Below are positions 56,696 to 64,000 of a stretch of 64,000 bases of DNA, piece by piece. Where the stretch lies: the NCBI GenBank assembly GCA_024235895.1, contig JACKLM010000002.1, positions 186,001-250,000 on the forward strand. The letters are read 5' to 3'. The notes under the pieces were generated by a model. It was not told the origin of the DNA. It made no database searches and saw only the letters and a list, made by a program, of their open reading frames with translations. Position 1 is the first letter of the stretch. Each line of letters starts with the position of its first letter. The stretch comes from Burkholderiaceae bacterium (lineage in GTDB: Bacteria; Pseudomonadota; Gammaproteobacteria; Burkholderiales; Burkholderiaceae_C). The translations under genes and the position numbers were made by a program.

Positions 56696-58175
56696 AGCAG
56701 CTGCCGCCGCCGGGGCGCGCGCTGCAGCTCACGCGCCCGCCATGGCGCTCGGCGATCTGCCGCACCAGCGACAACCCGAGGCCGACCCCGCCCTCGCGCT
56801 CGGCGTGGCCGGGCAGGCGGAAGAAGGGCTCGAAGATGCGTTCGCGCAAGGCCTCGGGGACGCCTGGGCCGCGGTCGCAGACGCGCACGCGGACCTCGGC
56901 GGCGTCGGCCTCGACCGTCACCTCGACCGCGGGGGTGGCGGCGTCCGCGTCGACCGAAGTCGCCGGCGCGTCCGAGGCGACGCCGTAGCGGCGCGCGTTT
57001 TCCAGCAGGTTGCGCAGCGCGCGCCGCAGCAGCCGCTCGTCGCCGGCGACGAGCGGCGCGCTGCCGGCGACCTCGGCGCCGGTGCGTGCGGCCTCCTCGG
57101 CCGCCAGCGCCAGCAGATCCACCGGGTCGCGTGCGACGGCGTCGGCCGCGGCATCCAGCCGGCTGGCCAGCAGCACCTCCTCGACCAGGGCGTCGAGCTC
57201 GGCGATATTGGCGTCGACCTCCGCGCGCAGCGCGTCGCGCCGCGCCGGTGGGGCCTCGTCGATCATCGCCAGCGCCATCTTCAGCCGCGCCAGCGGCGAG
57301 CGCAGCTCGTGGCTGGCGTTGGCCAGCAGGCTCTGGTGCGATCGCAGCAAGGCCTCGATGCGCTCGGCGGCGCGGTTGAAGCTGCCGGCCAGCGCCGCGA
57401 CCTCGTCGCGGCCCTCGATCGCGACGCGCTCATGCAGCGCGCCGCCGCCGAACGCCTCGACGCCGCGCTTGAGCGCCTCGAGCCGGCGCGTGAGCTGGCG
57501 CACGACGGGCCAGGCGCCGGCCGCCACCGCAGCGAACAGCAAGGCCAGCAGCGCGAGCAGCGCCACGCCGCTGGGCAGCCCCGTCACGCCCGGAACGACC
57601 GTCACCGGGGGCCGCGGCGGCCGCAGCGGGCCGCCGGGGTCGGCGGCGGCGGGCGCGCGATCGCGCGCCGCGTCCTGCCCCATCGCGCGCACCATCGGAT
57701 GATCGCCCCACAGCCGTGGCGGCATCAGCCACAGCGTGCGTCCGTCGTCGAAGCGGATCGGCAACGCACGGCCCGGCCGGCGCGGCTGGCCGCGCGCGTC
57801 CTGCGGGTCGAGATCGTCATCGTCCGCGTCGCGCCCGCGGCGGCCTTCGCCCGGCGCGCGCGACGCCGGGTCGCGGCGCGCGAAGGCCTCGGTGGTCGCG
57901 GTGCGACGCCCGGCGACGTCGTCCAGCGCCATCGGCACGCGCAGCCGGTGCGACCACGCGCGCAGCGCCTGCGCCTGCAAGGCCGCCGGCGCGTCGGCCG
58001 GCGGCAGCGCGCGCTGCATCAGCTCGCCCCAGGCGGCGACGCGCTCGGACAGCACCGCCTCGGCGTGTGCGCGCTCCTGCCCGAGGTGGCGCTGCACCAG
58101 CCAGCCGGAGACGAGCGCGAACAGCGCCAGCGAGGCGACGACCGTGATCCAGATGCGCAGGTAGAGCGATCGCAT
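56619..58175 (-). CDS. Two-component sensor histidine kinase (CpxA-like)
   Basis: 518 aa. TM1 at residues 5-27, a periplasmic domain with an acidic/basic low-complexity segment (GRRGRDADDDDLDPQDARGQ), TM2 near residues 205-225, HAMP, HisKA with ANASHELRSPLARLKMALAMID, HATPase_c with NLLENARRYG, DRGPGVPE and GLGLSLVRQIAERHGG. The Spy/CpxP-like protein and OmpR-type regulator genes upstream make a Cpx-like envelope-stress set. The C-terminus after the ATPase domain is Ala/Gly/Pro-rich and lies in the overlap with the MATE gene. Confidence 0.92.
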   Translation of the reverse strand: MRSLYLRIWITVVASLALFALVSGWLVQRHLGQERAHAEAVLSERVAAWGELMQRALPPADAPAALQAQALRAWSHRLRVPMALDDVAGRRTATTEAFARRDPASRAPGEGRRGRDADDDDLDPQDARGQPRRPGRALPIRFDDGRTLWLMPPRLWGDHPMVRAMGQDAARDRAPAAADPGGPLRPPRPPVTVVPGVTGLPSGVALLALLALLFAAVAAGAWPVVRQLTRRLEALKRGVEAFGGGALHERVAIEGRDEVAALAGSFNRAAERIEALLRSHQSLLANASHELRSPLARLKMALAMIDEAPPARRDALRAEVDANIAELDALVEEVLLASRLDAAADAVARDPVDLLALAAEEAARTGAEVAGSAPLVAGDERLLRRALRNLLENARRYGVASDAPATSVDADAATPAVEVTVEADAAEVRVRVCDRGPGVPEALRERIFEPFFRLPGHAEREGGVGLGLSLVRQIAERHGGRVSCSARPGGGSCFTLALPATPPAPGRAGGAAPSPAAG

Positions 58176-58197
58176 GCGGCGGGCGGGTCGCAGGTTC

Positions 58198-58911
58198 TCA
58201 GTCCGCGTCGTCCTGATCCTGCCGGCGCGCGAAGACGTAGCCGGCGCCGCGCACCGTCAGCACCCGGCGCGGCTGCTTGGGGTCGTCCTCGATCGCGGCG
58301 CGGATGCGCGAGACGTGAACGTCGATGCTGCGGTCGAAGGCCTCGAGGGGGTGACCCTTGAGCGCATCCATGATCTGGTCGCGCGTCAGCACGCGCCCGG
58401 CGCTACGCGCCAGCACGACCAGCAGGTCGAACTGGTGCCCGGTGAGCTCGCAGGGCTTGCCGTCGACGCTCGCCTGGCGCGCGCCGAGGTCGATCTCCAG
58501 GCGGCCGAATCGCATCACGTCGTCGGCCGCGGGCTCGGGTGCGGCGCGGCGCAGCAAGGCCTTGACGCGCGCGAGCAGTTCGCGCGGCTCGAACGGCTTG
58601 GGCAGGTAGTCGTCGGCGCCGATCTCCAGCCCGACGATGCGGTCGGTCGGCTCGCCGCGCGCGGTCAGCATCAGCAGCGGCAGCCGCCGCGTGCGGGCGT
58701 CGGCGCGCAGCTCGCGCGTCAGGTCAAGGCCGTCGCCGTCGGGCAGCATCAGGTCGAGCACCAGCGCGTCGTAGCTGCCGCCGGCCAGCCGCGCGCGGCC
58801 CTCGGCCAGCGTCCCGGCGGCCTCGACGTCGTAGCCGTGGCCGCGCAGGTAGTCGCCGACCATTGCCGCGAGGCGATGGTCGTCGTCGATCAGCAGCAGG
58901 CGCTGGGGCAT
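58198..58911 (-). CDS. OmpR/PhoB-type response regulator (CpxR-like)
   Basis: 237 aa. Receiver: LLIDDDHRLAAMVGDYLRGHGYDV, phospho-Asp in ALVLDLMLPDGDGLDL, LMLTARGE, Lys in YLPKPFEPRELLARVKALLRR. Winged-helix output: LTGHQFDLLVVLARSAGRVLTRDQIMDALKG and DVHVSRIRAAIEDDPKQPRRVLTVRGAGYVFA. 22 bp before the kinase gene; the two are cotranscribed. Confidence 0.95.
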   Translation of the reverse strand: MPQRLLLIDDDHRLAAMVGDYLRGHGYDVEAAGTLAEGRARLAGGSYDALVLDLMLPDGDGLDLTRELRADARTRRLPLLMLTARGEPTDRIVGLEIGADDYLPKPFEPRELLARVKALLRRAAPEPAADDVMRFGRLEIDLGARQASVDGKPCELTGHQFDLLVVLARSAGRVLTRDQIMDALKGHPLEAFDRSIDVHVSRIRAAIEDDPKQPRRVLTVRGAGYVFARRQDQDDAD

Positions 58912-58975
58912 GGCGGGCTGGGCGCGGCGGGCCGGGCCGGGCCACGGCAGCCGGCCCGCGTCGTCCCTGGGCTCG

Positions 58976-59563
58976 TCAGTCGCGGTCGCGCGACTTCATG
59001 CGCGAACGCATCTGCTCGGCGCGCTCGGCACGCCATTGGGCCATCTGCGCACGCTGCTCGGGGGTCAGTACCTCGCCGATCGCGAGCATGGTCTGCAGCC
59101 GACGCTGGCTCGCCTGGTCGTGCTCGGCGACCAGCTGCTGGCGCAGCGCCTCGGCCGCAGCGGCGTCGACGCTGGGCTGGGCGAACAGGTCGGCCATCTT
59201 GCGGTGCAGCTCGCGGCGCGTCTCGGCGCGCGCACGCATGTCCTCGCGCGTCTGCTCGGCGATGCGCTCGATCTGGGCACGCTGCTCGGCGCTGGCGCCC
59301 AGGCGCTCGAGCATGCGGTCCATGCCGCGGCCGGGCATGCCCATCGCGCCGGCGCCGTCGAAGGCCATCGGGTGGTCGCCGACGCCGTGGCCGTGCCAAC
59401 GCGGCGAGGCCGCGACGCCGGCCGCGGCCCCGGCGGCCAGGACGATGACGGCAGGGACCGCGAGGCGGCGCATCCAGCGTGCCGCGGCCGCGCGCGGGGT
59501 GGAGGTTGAGGAGGCGGGGGTGGGGGTGGGGGTGGGGGTGGGGGTGGACGTGCGGGAGGTCAT
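58976..59563 (-). CDS. Spy/CpxP family periplasmic chaperone-like protein (LTXXQ motif)
   Basis: 195 aa. The N-terminus has (Thr-Pro)5 coded by a G-rich tandem repeat, then a signal-anchor (RRLAVPAVIVLAAGAAAGVAA). The helical mature part is charged and Met-rich, ending IGEVLTPEQRAQMAQWRAERAEQM, the LTXXQ signature of Spy/CpxP. Upstream of and on the same strand as the OmpR-type regulator and kinase, so probably a feedback inhibitor or periplasmic folding helper of that system. Confidence 0.88.
   Translation of the reverse strand: MTSRTSTPTPTPTPTPASSTSTPRAAAARWMRRLAVPAVIVLAAGAAAGVAASPRWHGHGVGDHPMAFDGAGAMGMPGRGMDRMLERLGASAEQRAQIERIAEQTREDMRARAETRRELHRKMADLFAQPSVDAAAAEALRQQLVAEHDQASQRRLQTMLAIGEVLTPEQRAQMAQWRAERAEQMRSRMKSRDRD
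59516..59545. repeat. (GGGGGT)5 tandem repeat in the Spy/CpxP-like gene
   Basis: Five perfect GGGGGT hexamers on the plus strand, near the 5' end of a minus-strand gene, encoding Thr-Pro repeats. Five G runs with one-base spacers satisfy the G-quadruplex pattern on the template strand. Confidence 0.9.
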
Positions 59564-59697
59564 CGCTCGGTCTCCTGTGAACGGGTGAATCGGTGACAGG
59601 ATGCTCGCCGCGGCGGGTCAGCGGCGCATGCGCCGCGGGTAAAGATGCGTGAAGCCGCGCGCCCGGACGCGTGGCCCGCCGGCGCGACCGTACGCCG

Positions 59698-60630
59698 TCA
59701 CGACGCCGGCTCGATGCGCATCAGCCGCCGCTGCAGCGTGAAGCGCGCGATCGCCGCGTCCAGGTCGAGCCGCAACAGCACGCCGGCCGCGCGGTCGACC
59801 GCCATCGTGCCCTCGAGCCGGGTGCTGGTCTCGCCCTCGCTGACGTCGCCGTACAGCTCGATCACGGCGGCGTCGAAGACGCGCTCGGCGATGCGCTGCG
59901 GCCCGACCGCGACCACCTGACCGCGCAGCCGGCCACGCCGCTCGGCCTCGCCGGCGACCGCGATCTCACCGGCGAGCACGTCGCCGAGCGCGAGCGGACG
60001 CTTGAGCAGGCGCTGCCACTGCAGCGCCCCCGGCGGCGCCTCGATCACGTTGCCCGACAGGTCCTGGCGCCACGCGCCCGAGGCCGCGTCCGATCGCAGC
60101 ACGAACTCGGCCTCGTTGCGCCGCAGCGCGGTGAACTTCAGCACCCAGGTCGCGAGCGGGTCGCGCACACCCCGGCGCTCCTCGTAGACCAGCACCTCGC
60201 CCGGCAGCACCTTCATCGCCGCCATCCGCTCGGGCGTGGGGACATCGGGCGGCTGCGGGCACAGCTTGCGCCGCGCGGCCTCGTGCAGCGCCTCGTAGCG
60301 GCCCTTGAGCAGCGCCAGCTCGGCCGCCTCGGCACCGTCGGGCCGCATCGCCAGCAGCGCCGGCCAAAAGACCGACAGCCCGACGCCGAGGGCCACCACA
60401 TGCTGCCCGTAGCGCTGGTCGACCGCCCAGGCGACGTCGACCGCGCGCTGCTGCACGGTGTCGATCTCGTCGTGGATGCGGGCGCAGCTCCAGCGCTCGA
60501 AATCGGACGGGTCGGCCGCCGCGGGCCTGATCTCGGTCGAGCGCGACGCGCAGCCGGCGAGCAGCACCAGCGCGAGCAGCGCGGCGCCGGCGCGCGAGGC
60601 GGGGCGGGGCGGGTGGGCGGGCGGGGTCAC
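59698..60630 (-). CDS. Hypothetical lipoprotein
   Basis: 310 aa. Lipobox LLAGCASRS after a hydrophobic segment (RAGAALLALVLLAGC). Then FERWSCARIHDEIDTVQQRAVDVAWAVDQRYGQHVVALGVGLSVFWPALLAM, which includes a short hydrophobic stretch, and a beta-rich C-terminal half (EVLVYEERRGVRDPLATWVLKFTALRRNEAEFVLR to TMAVDRAAGVLLRLDL). I do not recognise the family. Similar single-gene lipoproteins occur in related genomes, but no function can be given. Confidence 0.72.
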   Translation of the reverse strand: MTPPAHPPRPASRAGAALLALVLLAGCASRSTEIRPAAADPSDFERWSCARIHDEIDTVQQRAVDVAWAVDQRYGQHVVALGVGLSVFWPALLAMRPDGAEAAELALLKGRYEALHEAARRKLCPQPPDVPTPERMAAMKVLPGEVLVYEERRGVRDPLATWVLKFTALRRNEAEFVLRSDAASGAWRQDLSGNVIEAPPGALQWQRLLKRPLALGDVLAGEIAVAGEAERRGRLRGQVVAVGPQRIAERVFDAAVIELYGDVSEGETSTRLEGTMAVDRAAGVLLRLDLDAAIARFTLQRRLMRIEPAS

Positions 60631-60676
60631 GCGGCGGTGCGATCGCGCGGCGTCGAGGTCGCCGAGGAGTCCTGTC

Positions 60677-60752
60677 TGGTGCCGGCTGTCCGAATCGAAC
60701 GGACGACCTTCCGCTTACAAGGCGGGTGCTCTACCTGCTGAGCTAAGCCGGC
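60677..60752 (-). tRNA. tRNA-Thr (anticodon TGT)
   Basis: Read on the minus strand: acceptor GCCGGCT pairs with AGCCGGC, encoded CCA end, D-loop TTAGCTCAGCAGGTAGAGCA, anticodon loop CTTGTAA (anticodon TGT), T-arm GTCCGTTCGATTCGGAC. 76 nt. The first anticodon-stem pair is a C-A mismatch; all other stems pair well. It closely follows the E. coli tRNA-Thr(TGT) sequence. Confidence 0.97.
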
Positions 60753-60847
60753 GCGGGGGCCAACGCGGCGATTCTAAGCAGGCCGCCCCTGGATGCGACG
60801 GACGATGCGAGCGGCCGCAGCGCGGACGTCCGCTGCAAGCGCTGCGG

Positions 60848-61429
60848 CTACTTGACCCGCTTCAGCCGAGGCCGCTTGCCCACGCCCCCCGGACCTCCCG
60901 GGGCACCCGGCCCACCTTGGCCGCCGGCGCCACCCACCCCGGGGCCGCCGTCGTCGGGCGGTTCGCCGCCGCGGACCGTGGGCAGCGGCCGCGGCGCTGC
61001 CGGTACCGGCGGCCGCGACGCATCGCCGGGCCTCGCCAGGCGCAACTCGGTGCGCGCCGCAGGCGCGTTGCCCACCGGGGCGTCGCCGCCCTCGGCGGGC
61101 ATCGGAAACGCCATGCCCTGCCCGTTCTCGCGCGCGTAGATCGCGACCACGTGGTCGACCGGGACGACGATGTCGCGCGCCGCGCCGCCGAAGCGGGCGC
61201 GGAAACGGATGAAGTCGTTGCCCAGCTCGAGGTTGGCGGTGGCCTCGAACCCGATGTTGAGGACGATCTCACCGTTCTTGACGTACTCGGCCGGCACCTG
61301 CACGCTGGCGTCGACGTGCACCGCGACGTACGGCGTGAAGCCGTTGTCGGTGCACCACTCGTGCAGCGCGCGCAGCAGGTACGGGCGCGTCGAGCTGCCC
61401 TGCGGGTCGCCGGCGGTGGGAGGGGTCAC
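60848..61429 (-). CDS. sspB: ClpXP protease specificity-enhancing factor SspB
   Basis: 193 aa. N-terminal SspB fold (TRPYLLRALHEWCTDNGFTPYVAVHVDASVQVPAEYVKNGEIVLNIGFEATANLELGNDFIRFRARFGG) that binds ssrA-tagged proteins. A long Gly/Pro-rich linker (about residues 140-183) leads to the ClpX-binding tail RPRLKRVK. It lies 33 bp after sspA on the same strand, the usual order. Confidence 0.95.
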   Translation of the reverse strand: MTPPTAGDPQGSSTRPYLLRALHEWCTDNGFTPYVAVHVDASVQVPAEYVKNGEIVLNIGFEATANLELGNDFIRFRARFGGAARDIVVPVDHVVAIYARENGQGMAFPMPAEGGDAPVGNAPAARTELRLARPGDASRPPVPAAPRPLPTVRGGEPPDDGGPGVGGAGGQGGPGAPGGPGGVGKRPRLKRVK

Positions 61430-61462
61430 GGGTCCGGGCGCTGCGGCGGGCGTGGTCAGGCG

Positions 61463-62074
61463 CTACTTGCGCATCACCTTCTCGGAAGGCGTCAGTGCCT
61501 CGATGTAGGCCGGGCGCGAAAAGATACGCTCAGCGTACTTCAGCAGCGGCACCGCGTTCTTGCTCAGGTCGATGCCGTAGTAGTCCAGCCGCCACAGCAG
61601 CGGCGCGATCGCGACGTCGAGCATGCTGAAGTCGTCGCCGAGCATGAACTTGTTCTTCAGGAAGATCGGCGCGAGCTGCAGCAGCCGCTCGCGGATCTGG
61701 CTGCGCGCGCGCTCGAGCTGCTTCTCGGTGGCCTTGACGCCGCGGCCCTCGAGCAGGTTGACGTGCGCGAACAGCTCCTTCTCGAAGTTGAACAGGAACA
61801 GCCGCACGCGCGCGCGCGCCACCGGGTCGCCCGGCATCAGCTGCGGGTGCGGGAAGCGCTCGTCGATGTACTCGTTGATGATGTGCGACTCGTACAGGAT
61901 CAGGTCCCGCTCGACGAGGATGGGCACCTCGTTGTACGGGTTCATCAGCGCGATGTCCTCGGGCTTGGCGAACAGGTCGACGTCGCGGATCTCGAAGTCC
62001 ATGCCCTTCTCGAACAGCACGAAGCGGCAGCGGTGCGAGTAGGGGCAGGTGGTCCCGGAGTACAGCACCATCAT
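61463..62074 (-). CDS. sspA: Stringent starvation protein A homolog (glutathione S-transferase fold)
   Basis: 203 aa. Thioredoxin-like N-terminal domain (MVLYSGTTCPYSHRCRFVLFEKGMDFEIRDVDLFAKPEDIALMNPYNEVPILVERDLILYESHIINEYIDERFPHPQLMP) and helical C-terminal domain. SspA is an RNA polymerase-associated stress regulator. Start at the first of two consecutive ATG codons, 62074. The petB-petC-sspA-sspB order is standard in Betaproteobacteria. Confidence 0.94.
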   Translation of the reverse strand: MMVLYSGTTCPYSHRCRFVLFEKGMDFEIRDVDLFAKPEDIALMNPYNEVPILVERDLILYESHIINEYIDERFPHPQLMPGDPVARARVRLFLFNFEKELFAHVNLLEGRGVKATEKQLERARSQIRERLLQLAPIFLKNKFMLGDDFSMLDVAIAPLLWRLDYYGIDLSKNAVPLLKYAERIFSRPAYIEALTPSEKVMRK

Positions 62075-62201
62075 GTCGGAGCGCTCCCAGTGGGCGGACG
62101 GGGCGACGCGGCCCCGCGGAACGGAAAGCGCAGCGGGGGCCTGGGGCTCCCGCTGCGCTGCGGGCCCGGGCGGCGGCACCCGGGCGTCGTGGGCGGCCGG
62201 A

Positions 62202-62978
62202 CTACTTGATGTCCTTCCAGTACGCGGCGTTCAGCCGCCACGCGATGAGCGTGAAGACGGCGAGGAACAGCATCACCCACACACCCAGGCGGACCCGGAA
62301 CTGCGCCACCGGCTCGCTCATCCACTGCAGGAAGGCGACGAGGTCGGCGACCGCGTCATCGTACGCCTGCGGCGACATGGTGCCCGGGCTGACCTGCTCC
62401 CAGCGGCCGGTGAAGACCTGCGCCTCGTGGCCGTGCTCCTGGCGCGTCTCGAACACCGGCCGGCGCTCGCCCTGCAGTTGCCACAGCACGTGCGGCATGC
62501 CGACCGTCGGGAACGCGAAGTTGTTCCAGCCGGTGGCGGTGTTCGGGTCGCGGTAGTAGGTGCGCAGGTAGGTGTAGAGGTAGTCGGCACCACTGCCCTG
62601 CCCCGGCGCCGACCGCGAGCGCGCGATCACCGACATGTCGGGCGGCTGCGCGCCGAACCAGTCCTTGGCCTCCTTCGCATCGAGATGGACCTTCATCGTG
62701 TCGCCGACCTTGGCGCCGGTGAAGATCAGGTTCTTCTCGATCTGCTCCTCGGTCAGCCCGATGTCGCGCAGTCGGTTGTAGCGGACGAACTCGGCACCAT
62801 GGCAGTTCAGGCAGTAGTTGGCGAACAGCTTGGCGCCGTTCTGCAGCGCCGCCATGTCGTTCATCCGCTCCTGCGGGAAACGGTCCCAGGGGATGCCGCC
62901 CTCGGCGGCCTGCGCCGGGCCGGTGGCCAGGGTCAGCGCCCAGGCGAGCGCGAGGATGAGCTTGTGCAGGGTTTTCAT
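62202..62978 (-). CDS. petC: Cytochrome c1 of the bc1 complex
   Basis: 258 aa. Signal peptide (MKTLHKLILALAWALTLATGPAQAAEGG), heme-binding CLNCH (about residues 56-60), Met axial ligand region PPDMSVIARSR, and C-terminal membrane anchor (FRVRLGVWVMLFLAVFTLIAWRLNAAYWKDIK). Transfers electrons from the Rieske protein to soluble cytochrome c. 24 bp after petB. Confidence 0.95.
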   Translation of the reverse strand: MKTLHKLILALAWALTLATGPAQAAEGGIPWDRFPQERMNDMAALQNGAKLFANYCLNCHGAEFVRYNRLRDIGLTEEQIEKNLIFTGAKVGDTMKVHLDAKEAKDWFGAQPPDMSVIARSRSAPGQGSGADYLYTYLRTYYRDPNTATGWNNFAFPTVGMPHVLWQLQGERRPVFETRQEHGHEAQVFTGRWEQVSPGTMSPQAYDDAVADLVAFLQWMSEPVAQFRVRLGVWVMLFLAVFTLIAWRLNAAYWKDIK

Positions 62979-63002
62979 CGCGTTGCAGGCTTTCGGGCTC
63001 GG

Positions 63003-64000
63003 TCAGTGCGGCTTGAAGGTCACTCGATCGGGCACCGGCTTGAACTCGCCGATGCGGCTCCACCACGGCATCAGGACGAAGAAGCCGAAGTAGAACAGCG
63101 TGCCGATCTGCGACACCAGCGTGCCGATCTCGGAGGGCGCCTTGATGCCCAGGTAGCCGAGCACGAACATGACGACGACGAAGGCGCCGAACATCGCCTT
63201 GTGCCAACCTGGCCGGTAGCGGATCGATTTCGCCGGGCTGCGGTCCAGCCAGGGCAGGAAGAACATGATGACGACTGCGCCGCCCATCACGACCACGCCC
63301 CAGAACTTGGCGTCGAAGGTCTTGAGCAGGACCGCGGCAACGACCGCGGCGACCACGACCGCCGCCTTGGCCGCGCCGCCGCGCGCCAGCAGCAGCCCGG
63401 CGATGCCGCCCAGTGCGACGACGACGACGAAGACGTTGACCATCACGTCGGTGGTCGCGCGCAGCATCGAGTAGTAGGGCGTGAAGTACCACACCGGGGC
63501 GATGTGCGCCGGCGTCTTCAGCGGGTCGGCGGGGATGAAGTTGTTGTACTCGAGGAAGTAGCCGCCCATCTCCGGCGCGAAGAAGACGACCGCGCTGAAC
63601 AGCATCAGGAACACGCCGACGCCGACGATGTCGTGCACCGTGTAGTACGGGTGGAACGGGATGCCGTCCAGTGGGATGCCGGTCTTCGGGTCCTTCTTGG
63701 CCTTGATCTCGACGCCGTCGGGGTTGTTGGAGCCGACGTCGTGCAACGCGAGCAGGTGCGCGACGACCAGCCCCAGCAGCACCAGCGGCAGCGCGATGAC
63801 GTGGAACGAGAAGAAGCGGTTCAGCGTGGCGTCGCTGACGACGTAGTCGCCGCGGATCAGCAGCGCCAGGTCCTCGCCGACGAAGGGGACGGCGGCGAAC
63901 AGGTTGACGATCACCTGCGCGCCCCAGTACGACATCTGGCCCCAGGGCAGCAGGTAGCCGAAGAAGGCCTCGCCCATCAGCACGAGGAAGATCAGCACGC
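63003..64000 (-). CDS. petB: Cytochrome b of the bc1 complex, 5' end outside window
   Basis: C-terminal 332 residues or so of the long (about 400-460 aa) proteobacterial form; the frame is open to the window edge. Visible: GYLLPWGQMSYWGAQVIVNLF, the heme ligands in FSFHVIALPLVLLGLVVAHLLALHDVGSNNPDG, IPFHPYYTVHDIVGV, and the Qo-site motif as PVWYFTPYYSMLRA (PVWY rather than PEWY). The first visible codons are interior, not the true start. Confidence 0.95.
   Translation of the reverse strand, partial: VLIFLVLMGEAFFGYLLPWGQMSYWGAQVIVNLFAAVPFVGEDLALLIRGDYVVSDATLNRFFSFHVIALPLVLLGLVVAHLLALHDVGSNNPDGVEIKAKKDPKTGIPLDGIPFHPYYTVHDIVGVGVFLMLFSAVVFFAPEMGGYFLEYNNFIPADPLKTPAHIAPVWYFTPYYSMLRATTDVMVNVFVVVVALGGIAGLLLARGGAAKAAVVVAAVVAAVLLKTFDAKFWGVVVMGGAVVIMFFLPWLDRSPAKSIRYRPGWHKAMFGAFVVVMFVLGYLGIKAPSEIGTLVSQIGTLFYFGFFVLMPWWSRIGEFKPVPDRVTFKPH

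Overview
This window reads as a chromosomal segment of a very GC-rich betaproteobacterium, most likely a Burkholderiales of the Rubrivivax/Leptothrix/Methylibium type. The evidence is the dense GC-biased codon use, the petB-petC-sspA-sspB order at the right end, the DUF3717/DUF1289 protein beside trpS, and the housekeeping set (tsaE-amiC-mutL, rsmB-purN, queG, xerD). There is no rRNA, no CRISPR array, no prophage and no intact insertion sequence. The accessory content is small: one MITE-like element, one hicAB toxin-antitoxin module and several intergenic repeat families.

Left part (1-9.9 kb): the 3' part of manC; a TAXI-type TRAP transporter (binding protein, fused permease with a broken frame, DUF1850 protein); then a complete branched-chain 2-oxoacid dehydrogenase operon (E1 alpha, E1 beta, E2, E3). 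A 241-bp element with 19-bp perfect inverted ends sits exactly on the E3 stop codon. Next (10-17 kb) come UDP-glucose dehydrogenase, a YbfB/YjiJ-type MFS carrier, a TerB-like protein, and an aromatic-CoA monooxygenase/reductase followed by its probable MarR regulator. A perfect 16-bp palindrome over the -10 box is the likely MarR operator.

17.1-24.7 kb is the most interesting block. It holds a TauE/SafE-like membrane protein, a PAS sensor kinase and a FixJ-like regulator in translationally coupled order, then a CuA-containing subunit II, a B-family-like heme-copper oxidoreductase subunit I, and a FixI/CcoI-type copper ATPase. Subunit I has Glu where oxidases carry the cross-linked Tyr, and Met at a normally His low-spin heme position. 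It may therefore be a nitric oxide reductase rather than an oxygen reductase.

24.7-43.5 kb: two MFS carriers, a ModE-like/periplasmic-binding-like regulator, a soluble REC-kinase with its NarL-type partner, an EgtB/SenA-like protein missing one iron-binding His, a chemotaxis receptor behind a sigma-28 promoter, a YbbP-type ABC permease, a LuxR-type regulator, a secreted amidase, adenine deaminase, XerD with an odd N-terminal extension, an AEC carrier and hicAB. Related hairpin-forming repeats occupy several intergenic gaps here.

43.5-64 kb is mainly housekeeping: queG, tsaE, amiC, mutL, a fatty-acid desaturase, rsmB, purN, trpS, a MATE exporter, a Cpx-like envelope stress operon (Spy/CpxP-like protein, OmpR-type regulator, kinase), a lipoprotein, tRNA-Thr(TGT), sspB, sspA, cytochrome c1 and the 3' part of cytochrome b.
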